Shown piece after piece: positions 8,543 to 16,106 of a stretch of 64,000 bases of DNA. Position 1 is the first letter of the stretch. Each line of letters starts with the position of its first letter. A program made the position numbers and the translations under genes. The notes beneath the pieces are model-generated. The model saw only the letters and a program-made list of their open reading frames with translations, was not told the origin of the DNA and ran no database searches. Origin of the DNA: Blastopirellula marina (GTDB lineage: Bacteria > Planctomycetota > Planctomycetia > Pirellulales > Pirellulaceae); the NCBI RefSeq assembly GCF_002967765.1, contig NZ_PUHY01000015.1:1-64000 (forward strand), given 5' to 3'.

Positions 8543-9049
8543 ATGTCGACTGCGGATCCTCAAAGCGAAGACGTGCAAGAAGAAGTTGCCGTAGAAACTA
8601 CCACTACCACGGAAGTGGCTGAGCCGGCGCCGGTTAAGCACGTTAAGAAGACCGACCCTAAAACGGGTGAACATCTGGGCACTGGACGCCGTAAGTCGAG
8701 CGTCGCTCGTGTCCGAATCAAGCCAGGTTCCGGTAAGATTGCGATCAACGATCGTGAACTGAGCGAGTACTTTCCGCACGAGCAGGACCAGAACGCTGTC
8801 ATGGCTCCGCTTCGCGATAGCGGATACGACAGCAAGGTCGATGTCCGTATTCTGGTCACCGGTGGTGGTCCAACCGGACAGTCGGGTGCCTGCCGGATGG
8901 GCTTGGGTCGTGCCTTGCTGAGCATGGATCCTGAAGTTGGTCACCAGTTGAAAGACAACGGTCACCTGACCCGCGATAGCCGTATGAAGGAACGTAAGAA
9001 GTACGGTCTGCACGGTGCCCGTCGCGGTACACAGTTCTCGAAGCGTTAA
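8543..9049 (+). CDS. rpsI: Small ribosomal subunit protein uS9, with acidic N-terminal extension
   Basis: The S9 core is clear: GTGRRKSSVARVRIKPGSGK, INDRELSEYF, TGGGPTGQSGACRMGLGRAL, LTRDSRMKERKKYG and the terminal ARRGTQFSKR whose Arg reaches the P-site tRNA. At 168 aa it is about 38 residues longer than typical S9. The extra N-terminus (residues 1-45) is rich in Glu, Val and Thr (VQEEVAVETTTTTEVAEPAP). No alternative ATG precedes the core, so the extension is likely translated. It lies downstream of rplM and is followed by a terminator. Confidence 0.98.
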   Translation: MSTADPQSEDVQEEVAVETTTTTEVAEPAPVKHVKKTDPKTGEHLGTGRRKSSVARVRIKPGSGKIAINDRELSEYFPHEQDQNAVMAPLRDSGYDSKVDVRILVTGGGPTGQSGACRMGLGRALLSMDPEVGHQLKDNGHLTRDSRMKERKKYGLHGARRGTQFSKR

Positions 9050-9076
9050 TCGCCGAGACGACAATTCGATCATCGA

Positions 9077-9108
9077 AAAGAGCCTGGTCTACGGACGAGG
9101 CTCTTTTT
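9077..9108 (+). terminator. Terminator of rplM-rpsI
   Basis: A 9-bp stem AAAGAGCCT/AGGCTCTTT (9077-9085 with 9098-9106) is followed by T residues, 28 bp after the rpsI stop codon. Confidence 0.85.
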
Positions 9109-9156
9109 GCGTGCGCAGTGTTTATTCGTTGCTCTTATTCGGGAGGTGCTGCACAG

Positions 9157-9639
9157 ATGGCCAGTTGGGTATGCGACGACTCTTCTATGGATTTACGTGT
9201 AGGCAGAGACCAGCGGCAGCCAAGTTGGTATGCGTTTACTTTGTTGGAGCTGCCTTACACGCATCCTGGTGAGTTGTTTGATTATCGAATTGTTACGCCT
9301 CCGATCCCTCCCTATGTGGCAGATGACGAAGAGGAATCAACGCTTCAAACCTGTCCGCAGTGTCAGCGTCTTATTCGTGTTTGTGACGCTGGCTTGTCTT
9401 ACTGCACGAATTGTTTTGGCTTGCTTTGTGTGACCGATGCCTGGGAGATTTTGCAGGTGAAGCCTCATCCGCTCCAATGTCCTGGATGTTTTGGGGAATT
9501 GGAGGAAGGGGATTACGAGACCTGGGATGACGGTTACTTGTGCTGCCACCTTTGTGGCGGTCTCTTTGCGGGAAGCGATGCCGAGCCTGATGGCGTTCAG
9601 ATGGTCGTGCCTGGTAAGGAAGAGTTTTGGCCGGCTTAA
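9157..9639 (+). CDS. Double zinc-ribbon-like hypothetical protein
   Basis: The start at 9157 has a GGGAGG ribosome site at 9141-9146, so 160 aa is preferred over the longer frame from 9118. The middle and C-terminus carry paired Cys motifs: CPQC followed by CTNC, then CPGC followed by CHLC, which is two four-Cys zinc ribbons at about residues 66-90 and 108-133. Acidic residues surround them. Nothing else is recognisable. A role in nucleic-acid or protein binding is inferred only from the fold type. Confidence 0.7.
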   Translation: MASWVCDDSSMDLRVGRDQRQPSWYAFTLLELPYTHPGELFDYRIVTPPIPPYVADDEEESTLQTCPQCQRLIRVCDAGLSYCTNCFGLLCVTDAWEILQVKPHPLQCPGCFGELEEGDYETWDDGYLCCHLCGGLFAGSDAEPDGVQMVVPGKEEFWPA

Positions 9640-9661
9640 GGAGTCAGAATTTGCCGAAGGG

Positions 9662-10729
9662 TTAGAAGGTCTCGATATAGCCAAGTCGAGCAGCCATGGC
9701 CAAGTCATCCAACCAGCTTTCGACCAGGGTGGCGATATTCGCGTTGGCGTCCAGCTGGATTTCGGCTTCCGCACATCGTTGCAGACAAGCAGCGGCTCCA
9801 TCGAGGCCGGCAGGAATTGCCATGACGGCTGCACGGAGGGCGGGGTCTTGCGAGGCGTCCAGTGTGGCGGCCTGCGCCAAAGGAACCAACTGATTTCGAT
9901 AGTAGTCGGCGGCCAGCTCGATCAGGTGAGATAATGCCTCGCGTTTCTTCGGGGCATCGTCTCCCATTTTTTGAAGATAGTCTGCGACGTCTTTGGCGAG
10001 CTGAACACTATGAAAGTCGCGTTTGGCCAGGCTGCTTAGTACGACCTCCGCGATACCCTGCAGGCCTTCATCGCGAAGTTGATCGGCACGAGCCAGACTT
10101 CCTTTGCTTTGCTTGGCCAGTTTTTCCGCTGCTGCTTCATCAGCGACCCATTCCAGTTCGAGGAGTAGCTTCTTCACGATATCGTCCGACAGCGGGGCGA
10201 ATCGTAGGATCTGGCAGCGAGAGCGAATGGTTGGAAGCTGTCGCTGTTCGCTCTGGCTAATCAAGATGATCACGCTGTCCGCGGGTGGTTCTTCCAGCGT
10301 TTTCAGCAGGCAGTTCGCCCCTTCCTGATTTAGGTCGTCCGCATCATCCAGGATGGCGACCTTACGCTGACCACGGAACGGACGCATCGCAATATCGTGG
10401 CAGAGACCTGCCTCCATGCGATGTTGTCCATCGCCAATCAGCAGTTCGACAGGAATTCGGGTTTTATCTTTGGGGCGAGAAACGGTGAGCAAGTCGGGGT
10501 GCGTCAGGGCGTCGACCTGTTTGCAATCTTCACAGTTACCGCAAGGACGCATGTGATACGGCGGGACGTTTTGGCAAAGAAGCGTTTTGGCCAGCATGAG
10601 GGCGAATTTTCGTTTGCCGATCGAAGCGGGGCCAACAAACAAAAACGTACTCGCCAGACGATTCTTGCTGAGGGCGGTAGCGAACATTTCACGGATTCGA
10701 TCGTGCCCCAGAATGTCGTCCCAATTCAT
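9662..10729 (-). CDS. holB: DNA polymerase III, delta-prime subunit
   Basis: This clamp-loader subunit (355 aa) opens the sliding clamp with gamma/tau and delta. It shows the AAA+ layout: WDDILGHDRIREMFATAL, a P-loop-like FLFVGPASIGKRKFA that departs from GxxGxGKT as delta-prime proteins often do, a zinc module with CGNCEDC near residues 63-69, VAILDDADDLNQEGANCLLKTLEEPP, and the Arg-finger motif SRC (TIRSRCQIL). Its ATG overlaps the tmk stop by 4 bp (10726-10729), so the two are translationally coupled, a common arrangement. Confidence 0.93.
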   Translation of the reverse strand: MNWDDILGHDRIREMFATALSKNRLASTFLFVGPASIGKRKFALMLAKTLLCQNVPPYHMRPCGNCEDCKQVDALTHPDLLTVSRPKDKTRIPVELLIGDGQHRMEAGLCHDIAMRPFRGQRKVAILDDADDLNQEGANCLLKTLEEPPADSVIILISQSEQRQLPTIRSRCQILRFAPLSDDIVKKLLLELEWVADEAAAEKLAKQSKGSLARADQLRDEGLQGIAEVVLSSLAKRDFHSVQLAKDVADYLQKMGDDAPKKREALSHLIELAADYYRNQLVPLAQAATLDASQDPALRAAVMAIPAGLDGAAACLQRCAEAEIQLDANANIATLVESWLDDLAMAARLGYIETF

Positions 10730-11367
10730 CGAGCCATCTCCTCCAGTCGTTGGATCACCGCCTCGCGGATGGCCGTTTGGATCGTTTCAATTGGCTGTGC
10801 TGCATCGACTACCGCAACGTGCGGATAGACCTCGGCTTCCTTCAGAAAACCTTCCCGAACCCGATGCATGAACGCTACCCCTTTGGCTTCCATGCGATCA
10901 AGGTTTTTACCTAATCGGGGGAACGCCACGTCTTCGGGCAAATCGAGAAGGATGGTCAAATCAGGCATCACGTGATCGACTGCGACCTTGCCCACGCCGC
11001 GGACATCTTCCAAATCGAGCCCAGACGCATAGCCCTGGTAAGCAATATTCGCCAGTAAGTAACGATCGCAGAGCACGGTCTTTCCGGCTGCAATTGCCGG
11101 ACGAACGACGTCGTCCACTAGTTGTGCTCGAGCTGCCATATACAGCAGCATTTCGGTGCGTGGATGAAGATCGAGTTCTTTACGATGCAGTAGCAAATCT
11201 CGCACGCGTTCTCCGGCTTCGGTGGTGCCAGGGTCGCGACATAAGACCACATCGTGCCCTTGCTCGCTGAGCCATTCGGTCAGCAAGTCACGTTGCGTCG
11301 ATTTACCAGCCCCATCGATTCCATCGAACGAAAGGAATAATGGGCGAACTGCGTTGGAATTGGTCAT
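10726..11367 (-). CDS. tmk: Thymidylate kinase
   Basis: It phosphorylates dTMP to dTDP. The start at 11367 (MTNSNAVRPLFLSFDGIDGA) is chosen over the longer frame to 11451, which adds 28 residues with no family resemblance. The 213-aa product is of standard length. The P-loop FDGIDGAGKSTQ lies at residues 14-25, CRDPGTTEAGERVRDLLL is the usual R-E-P-G-like element (here RDPG), and DRYLLANIAYQG is the DRY substrate motif, followed by PDLTILLDLPEDVA. It is coupled to holB downstream and follows the WYL regulator with about 100 bp between. Confidence 0.95.
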   Translation of the reverse strand: MTNSNAVRPLFLSFDGIDGAGKSTQRDLLTEWLSEQGHDVVLCRDPGTTEAGERVRDLLLHRKELDLHPRTEMLLYMAARAQLVDDVVRPAIAAGKTVLCDRYLLANIAYQGYASGLDLEDVRGVGKVAVDHVMPDLTILLDLPEDVAFPRLGKNLDRMEAKGVAFMHRVREGFLKEAEVYPHVAVVDAAQPIETIQTAIREAVIQRLEEMAR

Positions 11368-11466
11368 GCCTCGGATTGTAAGGGAGGCAGGACGACCGGC
11401 AAAGGATAGTACAGAAGAATCGGATGCAGGGCCCCATAATGGCGGAAGCAACCTACGCCAAGGAAT

Positions 11467-12438
11467 CTAGGCACCGTAGTTCTCAAGGATCTTGCGGGCA
11501 TGATCGGCGATCAGCTGTCTTAACGATTGTGGCTGTATGACTTTGGCTCGACTTCCGTAACCAAGAATCCACCAGCTGATTTCTCGAATGCCCGAGACAG
11601 TCACTTCGTAGTCGATACTGCCGTCATCATTCCAATGGATTTGTTGTGTCTTGTGCCACTGTACTTCGGCCACGTTCTGAGCGACCAGCGGATCGAATCG
11701 CACGATGATTTGTTGATCGGGGCCTGGCTCAGGAATCATATGCCAGGCGTTGCGCAGGAATCGATCAACCTGGAAGTTTTGCGGGATTTCAAACGTGTCG
11801 TCGAGGGTGGTGATCTGCTCGATGCGATTGACTTTAAATGTCCGCACAGCACGATGAATCGAACTCCGACCGATCACGTACCAACTGTGTCGACTGAACA
11901 GCAGTTTGTACGGCGATAGCTTCGTCTGAATCACGTCCCCATCGAAGATGCTGCGATATTGGATTCGCACATTGTGGCGATGGCCTGAGGCGTCGACGAG
12001 CGTTTGATAAGCGGACTGGGCTTCTTCCGGTTGATTGACGGGATTGAGTTTAATCTCGACGGAGTTCGAGATTTCTCGCAGTTGCCGCTTCATATGTTCT
12101 GGCAAGCTGTTCTCGAGCTTGGTGGCTGCCCGTCGAGCGGAAGAATAATACGGCAAGCCAGTGCCGTCTCCCAGTTCATGACAAAGCACCATGACCGAGA
12201 GTGCTTCCTCTGAACTCAAGTTCGTGGGAGCCAGGAAATAGGTTTCTGGAATATGGAACCTGCCCCCTTCTGCATCGAAAGCGAGCGGCACGCCGGCCGC
12301 TCGCAATGTTTCTAGATCTCGAAAGATGGTGCGCCGGCTAACACCGCACGCATCGGCCATTGAATTAACGTTTTGCGGCCTGCCACCCTGAAGCAGTTGC
12401 AGCAGTTTTAGCAGGCGTTGGATTTTGGCCAGATTCAT
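11467..12438 (-). CDS. WYL-domain transcriptional regulator (HTH)
   Basis: This 323-aa protein has an N-terminal winged HTH (KIQRLLKLLQLL ... ACGVSRRTIFRDLETLRAAGV) and a WYL domain at about residues 140-225 with FSRHSWYVIGRSSIHRAVRTFKVNRI, plus a C-terminal extension (WCX-like). WYL proteins sense ligands, often nucleic acids or nucleotides, and regulate DNA-damage or defence genes; the target here is unknown. The first 74 bp overlap the end of the tolC-like gene on the same strand, so the HTH-encoding start lies inside that gene. tmk follows downstream. Confidence 0.88.
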   Translation of the reverse strand: MNLAKIQRLLKLLQLLQGGRPQNVNSMADACGVSRRTIFRDLETLRAAGVPLAFDAEGGRFHIPETYFLAPTNLSSEEALSVMVLCHELGDGTGLPYYSSARRAATKLENSLPEHMKRQLREISNSVEIKLNPVNQPEEAQSAYQTLVDASGHRHNVRIQYRSIFDGDVIQTKLSPYKLLFSRHSWYVIGRSSIHRAVRTFKVNRIEQITTLDDTFEIPQNFQVDRFLRNAWHMIPEPGPDQQIIVRFDPLVAQNVAEVQWHKTQQIHWNDDGSIDYEVTVSGIREISWWILGYGSRAKVIQPQSLRQLIADHARKILENYGA

Positions 12439-14656
12439 GCGATGCCGACTCGATGACGCGTCGCGAAGCAGGTTTGGCAGCCGATAGCGGCTGCGGCGTG
12501 CTCTTCGATCCGCGGACTTCAGAAACCAATTTGGTTAGCCCTAGTTTATTCCAATCGAGTTCCGATTTCGATTGGGGCGAACTGCTGGCCATTTGGGTCT
12601 TGGCTGGCGGCTCTAGGCTTACAGCGTCGAGTGAGGTTGGCATCTTGGCGGGCGTAGGGATTTCTTCCCCGTCTTCCGAGATAGTGCCTTCTTCGATGAT
12701 CGTACCTTCGTCCGTGTAACCGTAGCCGGTCGAACCTTGAGGGACGGCTCCTCGGCTGATGACGGCAGGGCGAGTGTAACCGTAGTCCATGTAGTGGCTG
12801 GCCGAGCGACGTCGGGCATGGCCTTGAGCGTCGAAGTAAGCCTTTTCTGGCCATGGTCCTTCTGCCAGGAATACTCCGTTGTAGTCGAGCAGCGTACCCT
12901 TTCGCATATGAACGTCTTTGATTGCGATGTTATACCCAACCAAAGATTGGAAGTAAGCGATCTGGGCGTCACTGCGGCGGCGTTGAGCGTCCAGCAGCAA
13001 GTCGAGTGTGACGGTACCGGTGTCGTAGGCGGCCTGAACCGAGTCGACTTCGCGGTCGGCGGCAATCAAACGGTTAAGGTTCGATTGGACCAGGCTGTAG
13101 TTCGAGTCGAGGTCACGGATGGTATCGGTCAGAAGATGTGAGACTTCCAACTCCATATCTTCCATCACGGCTTTGGCTCTGGCGATTTGGAGTTGAACAT
13201 TACGTACACCGGCCAGTTCCTGGCGGAAGCCAATCGGCATCGAGAACTGAGCACCCAAGGTATATTCCTGGTAGTCGCCCTCGGTTAACACGTCCCAGGC
13301 CTTGCTACCGACTTGGTTAAAGTTCCGGCCTGATCGATTCCCACTGATCAACTCGTCACCCAAGCCGAGGAAGCGGTACAAGCCCACCACGTCCAACTGG
13401 GGGAGCAACTGATTACGAGCGGTGATCAACTCGACTTCACGTTGCTTGATTCGCCAGCTTTGACGACGAAGTTCCGGACTGCGGGCCATTGCTTCATTGT
13501 GAATCTCGAACCAATCAAATTGCACCCAAGCATCGGTTGGTTCAGAAGCAGGTCGAACCAAACGTCCATCGGTCGCTGCCAAGCCCATGAAGTAACGCAG
13601 GCTACCTTCCGCTTTGTATAGATCTCGCAGAGCACTTTCGGTACGGCTGCGGAATTCGAAGTATTGCTGTCTAGCTTGAGCTTCCTTTTCCGCTTCACCC
13701 CCTTCGGCACCGTTGGTCATCAGCGAGTGAACGCGACGCCAGGTAACCAGGGCACTATCACGACCGGTCTTGGCTGCTTCCAAGTTGTGGTAAGCAAAGT
13801 AGAGTTGCCAGTAAGCTTCTTCTACGTCGCTGACCAGGTTGCGGATATTGGTCTCGAAGTCAGCCAAGCTAACGTCTTCGCGGATTCGAGCAAGCATCAC
13901 ATTCACGCGATTGACCTGGACGCCGCTGCCTCGCAACAGAGGATGGCGAGCTTCCATTTCCACGTTGGCCAACCACGAGCTTGGATAGATCAAGCTGGTT
14001 CGGTTGTTGTAGTCGTAGGTATTGTTTTGTCGCAACGACCACTGAGTACCGGTGGCGGCCTTCTTGGTCAATTCAACGTTGCCGGTGAACAGGTTCTGGC
14101 CAAACTGAGCGACGAAGAACGGGTTGCCCGTTTGAAAGTTTTGTGGGCGGTCGACTCGGTCCCAGTTGAAGTTGGCGTTCAACTGAGCATCGAACTCGGA
14201 CAAGGCTGCTTCGACACCGAACTGTGGGTCGGTCGAGACCAACGCCGGATCGTAGATTGTTGGAACAGCGTCGTTACGCGTCGTCAGCGAAGTAGGGATC
14301 GCATCCGAGGTAAGCGTAGTGCCGGGGATCACACGGAATACGGCATTACCACCCGCGGTACGAATCGCTTTGCTGTTCTTGAGAGAATTGGCGACCGCTT
14401 CCTCGAGGGTTAGGTTCCAAATCTTCGATTCATCCATCTCGAATGGATCGGAGATCGTGAACGGAGCCTCTGCGTTCTCTACCTCGGAAAGGCGATGGTG
14501 ATCGACATCGGCGTATTCGATATCGGTCGCCTTATCCAGATAGAGGCTCAAATCACCCGACTCTTTGAAGTAAAACGGCTGAGTCGGTTGGCAACCCGTA
14601 AAGATCGTGGTGCCAATGAGCACAAGCATCCAGGCTTGATGGAACTGGGTTTTCAT
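12365..14656 (-). CDS. TolC-family outer-membrane efflux lipoprotein
   Basis: The start at 14656 gives MKTQFHQAWMLVLIGTTIFTGC, a lipoprotein signal with lipobox FTGC. The 763-aa protein carries the outer-membrane efflux repeats: LNANFNWDR, ARHPLLRGSGVQVNRV and DVEEAYWQLYFAYHNLEAA (long helices), then FSMPIGFRQELAGVRNVQLQIARAK and AAYDTGTVTLDLLLDAQRR, the typical second-half TolC motif. It would form a trimeric channel for type I secretion or RND efflux. The partner inner-membrane components are not next to it. The C-terminal 150 residues are a low-complexity Ser/Pro/Thr/Glu tail ending SGWQAAKR, longer than in model TolC. Confidence 0.9.
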   Translation of the reverse strand: MKTQFHQAWMLVLIGTTIFTGCQPTQPFYFKESGDLSLYLDKATDIEYADVDHHRLSEVENAEAPFTISDPFEMDESKIWNLTLEEAVANSLKNSKAIRTAGGNAVFRVIPGTTLTSDAIPTSLTTRNDAVPTIYDPALVSTDPQFGVEAALSEFDAQLNANFNWDRVDRPQNFQTGNPFFVAQFGQNLFTGNVELTKKAATGTQWSLRQNNTYDYNNRTSLIYPSSWLANVEMEARHPLLRGSGVQVNRVNVMLARIREDVSLADFETNIRNLVSDVEEAYWQLYFAYHNLEAAKTGRDSALVTWRRVHSLMTNGAEGGEAEKEAQARQQYFEFRSRTESALRDLYKAEGSLRYFMGLAATDGRLVRPASEPTDAWVQFDWFEIHNEAMARSPELRRQSWRIKQREVELITARNQLLPQLDVVGLYRFLGLGDELISGNRSGRNFNQVGSKAWDVLTEGDYQEYTLGAQFSMPIGFRQELAGVRNVQLQIARAKAVMEDMELEVSHLLTDTIRDLDSNYSLVQSNLNRLIAADREVDSVQAAYDTGTVTLDLLLDAQRRRSDAQIAYFQSLVGYNIAIKDVHMRKGTLLDYNGVFLAEGPWPEKAYFDAQGHARRRSASHYMDYGYTRPAVISRGAVPQGSTGYGYTDEGTIIEEGTISEDGEEIPTPAKMPTSLDAVSLEPPAKTQMASSSPQSKSELDWNKLGLTKLVSEVRGSKSTPQPLSAAKPASRRVIESASHESGQNPTPAKTAATASGWQAAKR

Positions 14657-15072
14657 GGGATACCGAGTCCTGATTTGTTCCATGCGCGTCCGTGCGCACT
14701 TCACTTCGGAGGAAGTAAGTCTCTGCTAGTAAACATGACGGCTATTTCAACCGTGCCATGTCGTATCGAATGTTTCTCGGCCCCCCCGAGGCTGAATCTT
14801 CTCACCCCGGCACGCAGGCGCACCGACATGAGAAAACTCAGCACTACTGGTATCGTCGAGCTAATCGTCAAACTTTGAGAAAACTGTGTGATCCGCAAAG
14901 TTTTACTTCTTGATGGCAGCAGTGCTGGCGGTTTCTTCTCGGTTGAGGGCTTTCGCTGTTCATGGATTGCGGCAAGATAGATGTTGCAAACGCTGCAGAA
15001 ACAACGAGTTGTGTCGCGAGTATGCGATCGGAAGAGAATACCAGCGTACATGCTCGGTCGATGGGGTGATTA
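14657..15072. other. Divergent intergenic region, 416 bp
   Basis: This lies between the tolC-like gene (minus) and the small gene at 15073 (plus). It presumably contains both promoters, but I see no convincing -35/-10 pair or RNA fold. Open frames over it lack start signals. Confidence 0.4.
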
Positions 15073-15357
15073 ATGGAAACCGCCGAACAATTAGTCCAGC
15101 ACGCCAGCGAGCTGTTGGAGATCTTGGAGACCGGGGCGCCATTTTCTCCGGACGATCTCGCTGATTTGGTTCAACACGTCGAGCTGTTTTGCGACCACTT
15201 CCCCCCGGGTGAGGAGGTTCCGCGTAAGGTATCGCGCTTGCTCACGGAGTTGGTGCCAGCACTCGATGCGGTGAGCCAAAACTACGAAGGGGAACCAGCC
15301 GAGCGGATTCAAGAGACTGCTTCAACGCTGTTTGTCATCATGCTCGAGAAGTTGTAA
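15073..15357 (+). CDS. Small acidic helical hypothetical protein (94 aa)
   Basis: The ATG at 15073 follows TGATTA; no strong ribosome site is visible. The protein is acidic and almost entirely helical in pattern (ETAEQLVQHASELLEILETG; DLADLVQHVELFCDHF; VSRLLTELVPALDAV), like a small four-helix bundle. I do not recognise the family. A shadow frame exists on the other strand but has poorer composition. Confidence 0.5.
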   Translation: METAEQLVQHASELLEILETGAPFSPDDLADLVQHVELFCDHFPPGEEVPRKVSRLLTELVPALDAVSQNYEGEPAERIQETASTLFVIMLEKL

Positions 15358-15361
15358 AGAA

Positions 15362-15401
15362 ATAAAATGCCCACGGACTTTCCAACGAAAATCCGTGGGC
15401 A
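15362..15401 (-). terminator. Terminator of the DUF892 gene
   Basis: A 10-bp perfect stem (TGCCCACGGA at 15368-15377 with 15392-15401) is followed on the minus strand by ATTTTATTT, 32 bp after the stop of the gene at 15433. It may also act on the convergent gene ending at 15357. Confidence 0.8.
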
Positions 15402-15432
15402 AGCATGATGGTCAGATTGATTTGCCGTCCGA

Positions 15433-15921
15433 TTAGGCCATCGCGGTGACATTAATCTTACGCGAGAGCTTCGTCAGCTTCTTATCGGCAGACTCTTCGT
15501 CGTTGAGGTTTTGGCCGAGTAGATCTTTCGCCTTGCTGTAGCCAAGCGCCTTGGCCCAAGTGCAGAGCGTCCCGTATGTGGCGATTTCGTAATGCTCGAC
15601 CTTTTGAGCCAGGGCAATAAGGAAGGCGTCCATCACCTCGGGATCGGCTTCTTCCTTCATGGTCTCTTGAGCTTCTTCGATCAGTCCTGCCATCGCCTCA
15701 CATTTCTTGGCACGGGCTGCCTTGCCAGTTTCCTCGAAGGCTTGTTCAGCTCGTTTGACATGCTCTTCCGTTTCTGCCAAATGGTCGCGGAATGCTTGGG
15801 CGAGATCTTCCTTGGAGGCCTTTTTTGCCATCTTGGGCAAAGCCTTCAACAGTTGCTTTTCAGCATGATAGATATCACGAAGTTCGTCGTAGAATGCGTC
15901 GGCTAGGTCTCGCATGGCCAT
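15433..15921 (-). CDS. DUF892 (YciE/YciF) ferritin-like family protein
   Basis: The start at 15921 is set by AAGGAGG eight bases upstream, although the frame is open to 16011. The 162-aa protein begins [26 protein letters not shown], the family signature, with later [17 protein letters not shown] and the [18 protein letters not shown] helix. In the four-helix ferritin-like fold, Glu and His ([17 protein letters not shown]) would bind a di-metal centre. Family members are linked to stress responses. It has its own terminator and no operon partner. Confidence 0.92.
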   Translation of the reverse strand: MAMRDLADAFYDELRDIYHAEKQLLKALPKMAKKASKEDLAQAFRDHLAETEEHVKRAEQAFEETGKAARAKKCEAMAGLIEEAQETMKEEADPEVMDAFLIALAQKVEHYEIATYGTLCTWAKALGYSKAKDLLGQNLNDEESADKKLTKLSRKINVTAMA

Positions 15922-16106
15922 GGTGGTTTCCTCCTTGGCGTTGAGTGATGGGACTAAGTATCTCTTTTTCTCCATCACCCAATGAATGCAAGCACTATGC
16001 CAATTACGCATTGCCGGCGGAACGACCGATTATGGCTTAGCAAGTTGATAGCACGACATCCAACGCGCTAGCACGACTGCCAACTTCCGCCTCGCGTAAC
16101 AGGCTA

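Noticed and set aside
8342-9073. A 243-aa minus-strand frame opposite rpsI
   Set aside because: The plus strand encodes S9 with full motifs; the antisense product is Arg/Thr/Leu-rich with no match.
13664-14413. A 249-aa plus-strand frame opposite the TolC-like gene
   Set aside because: TolC-family motifs run in the minus frame throughout this stretch; the plus frame has no ribosome site and no family match.
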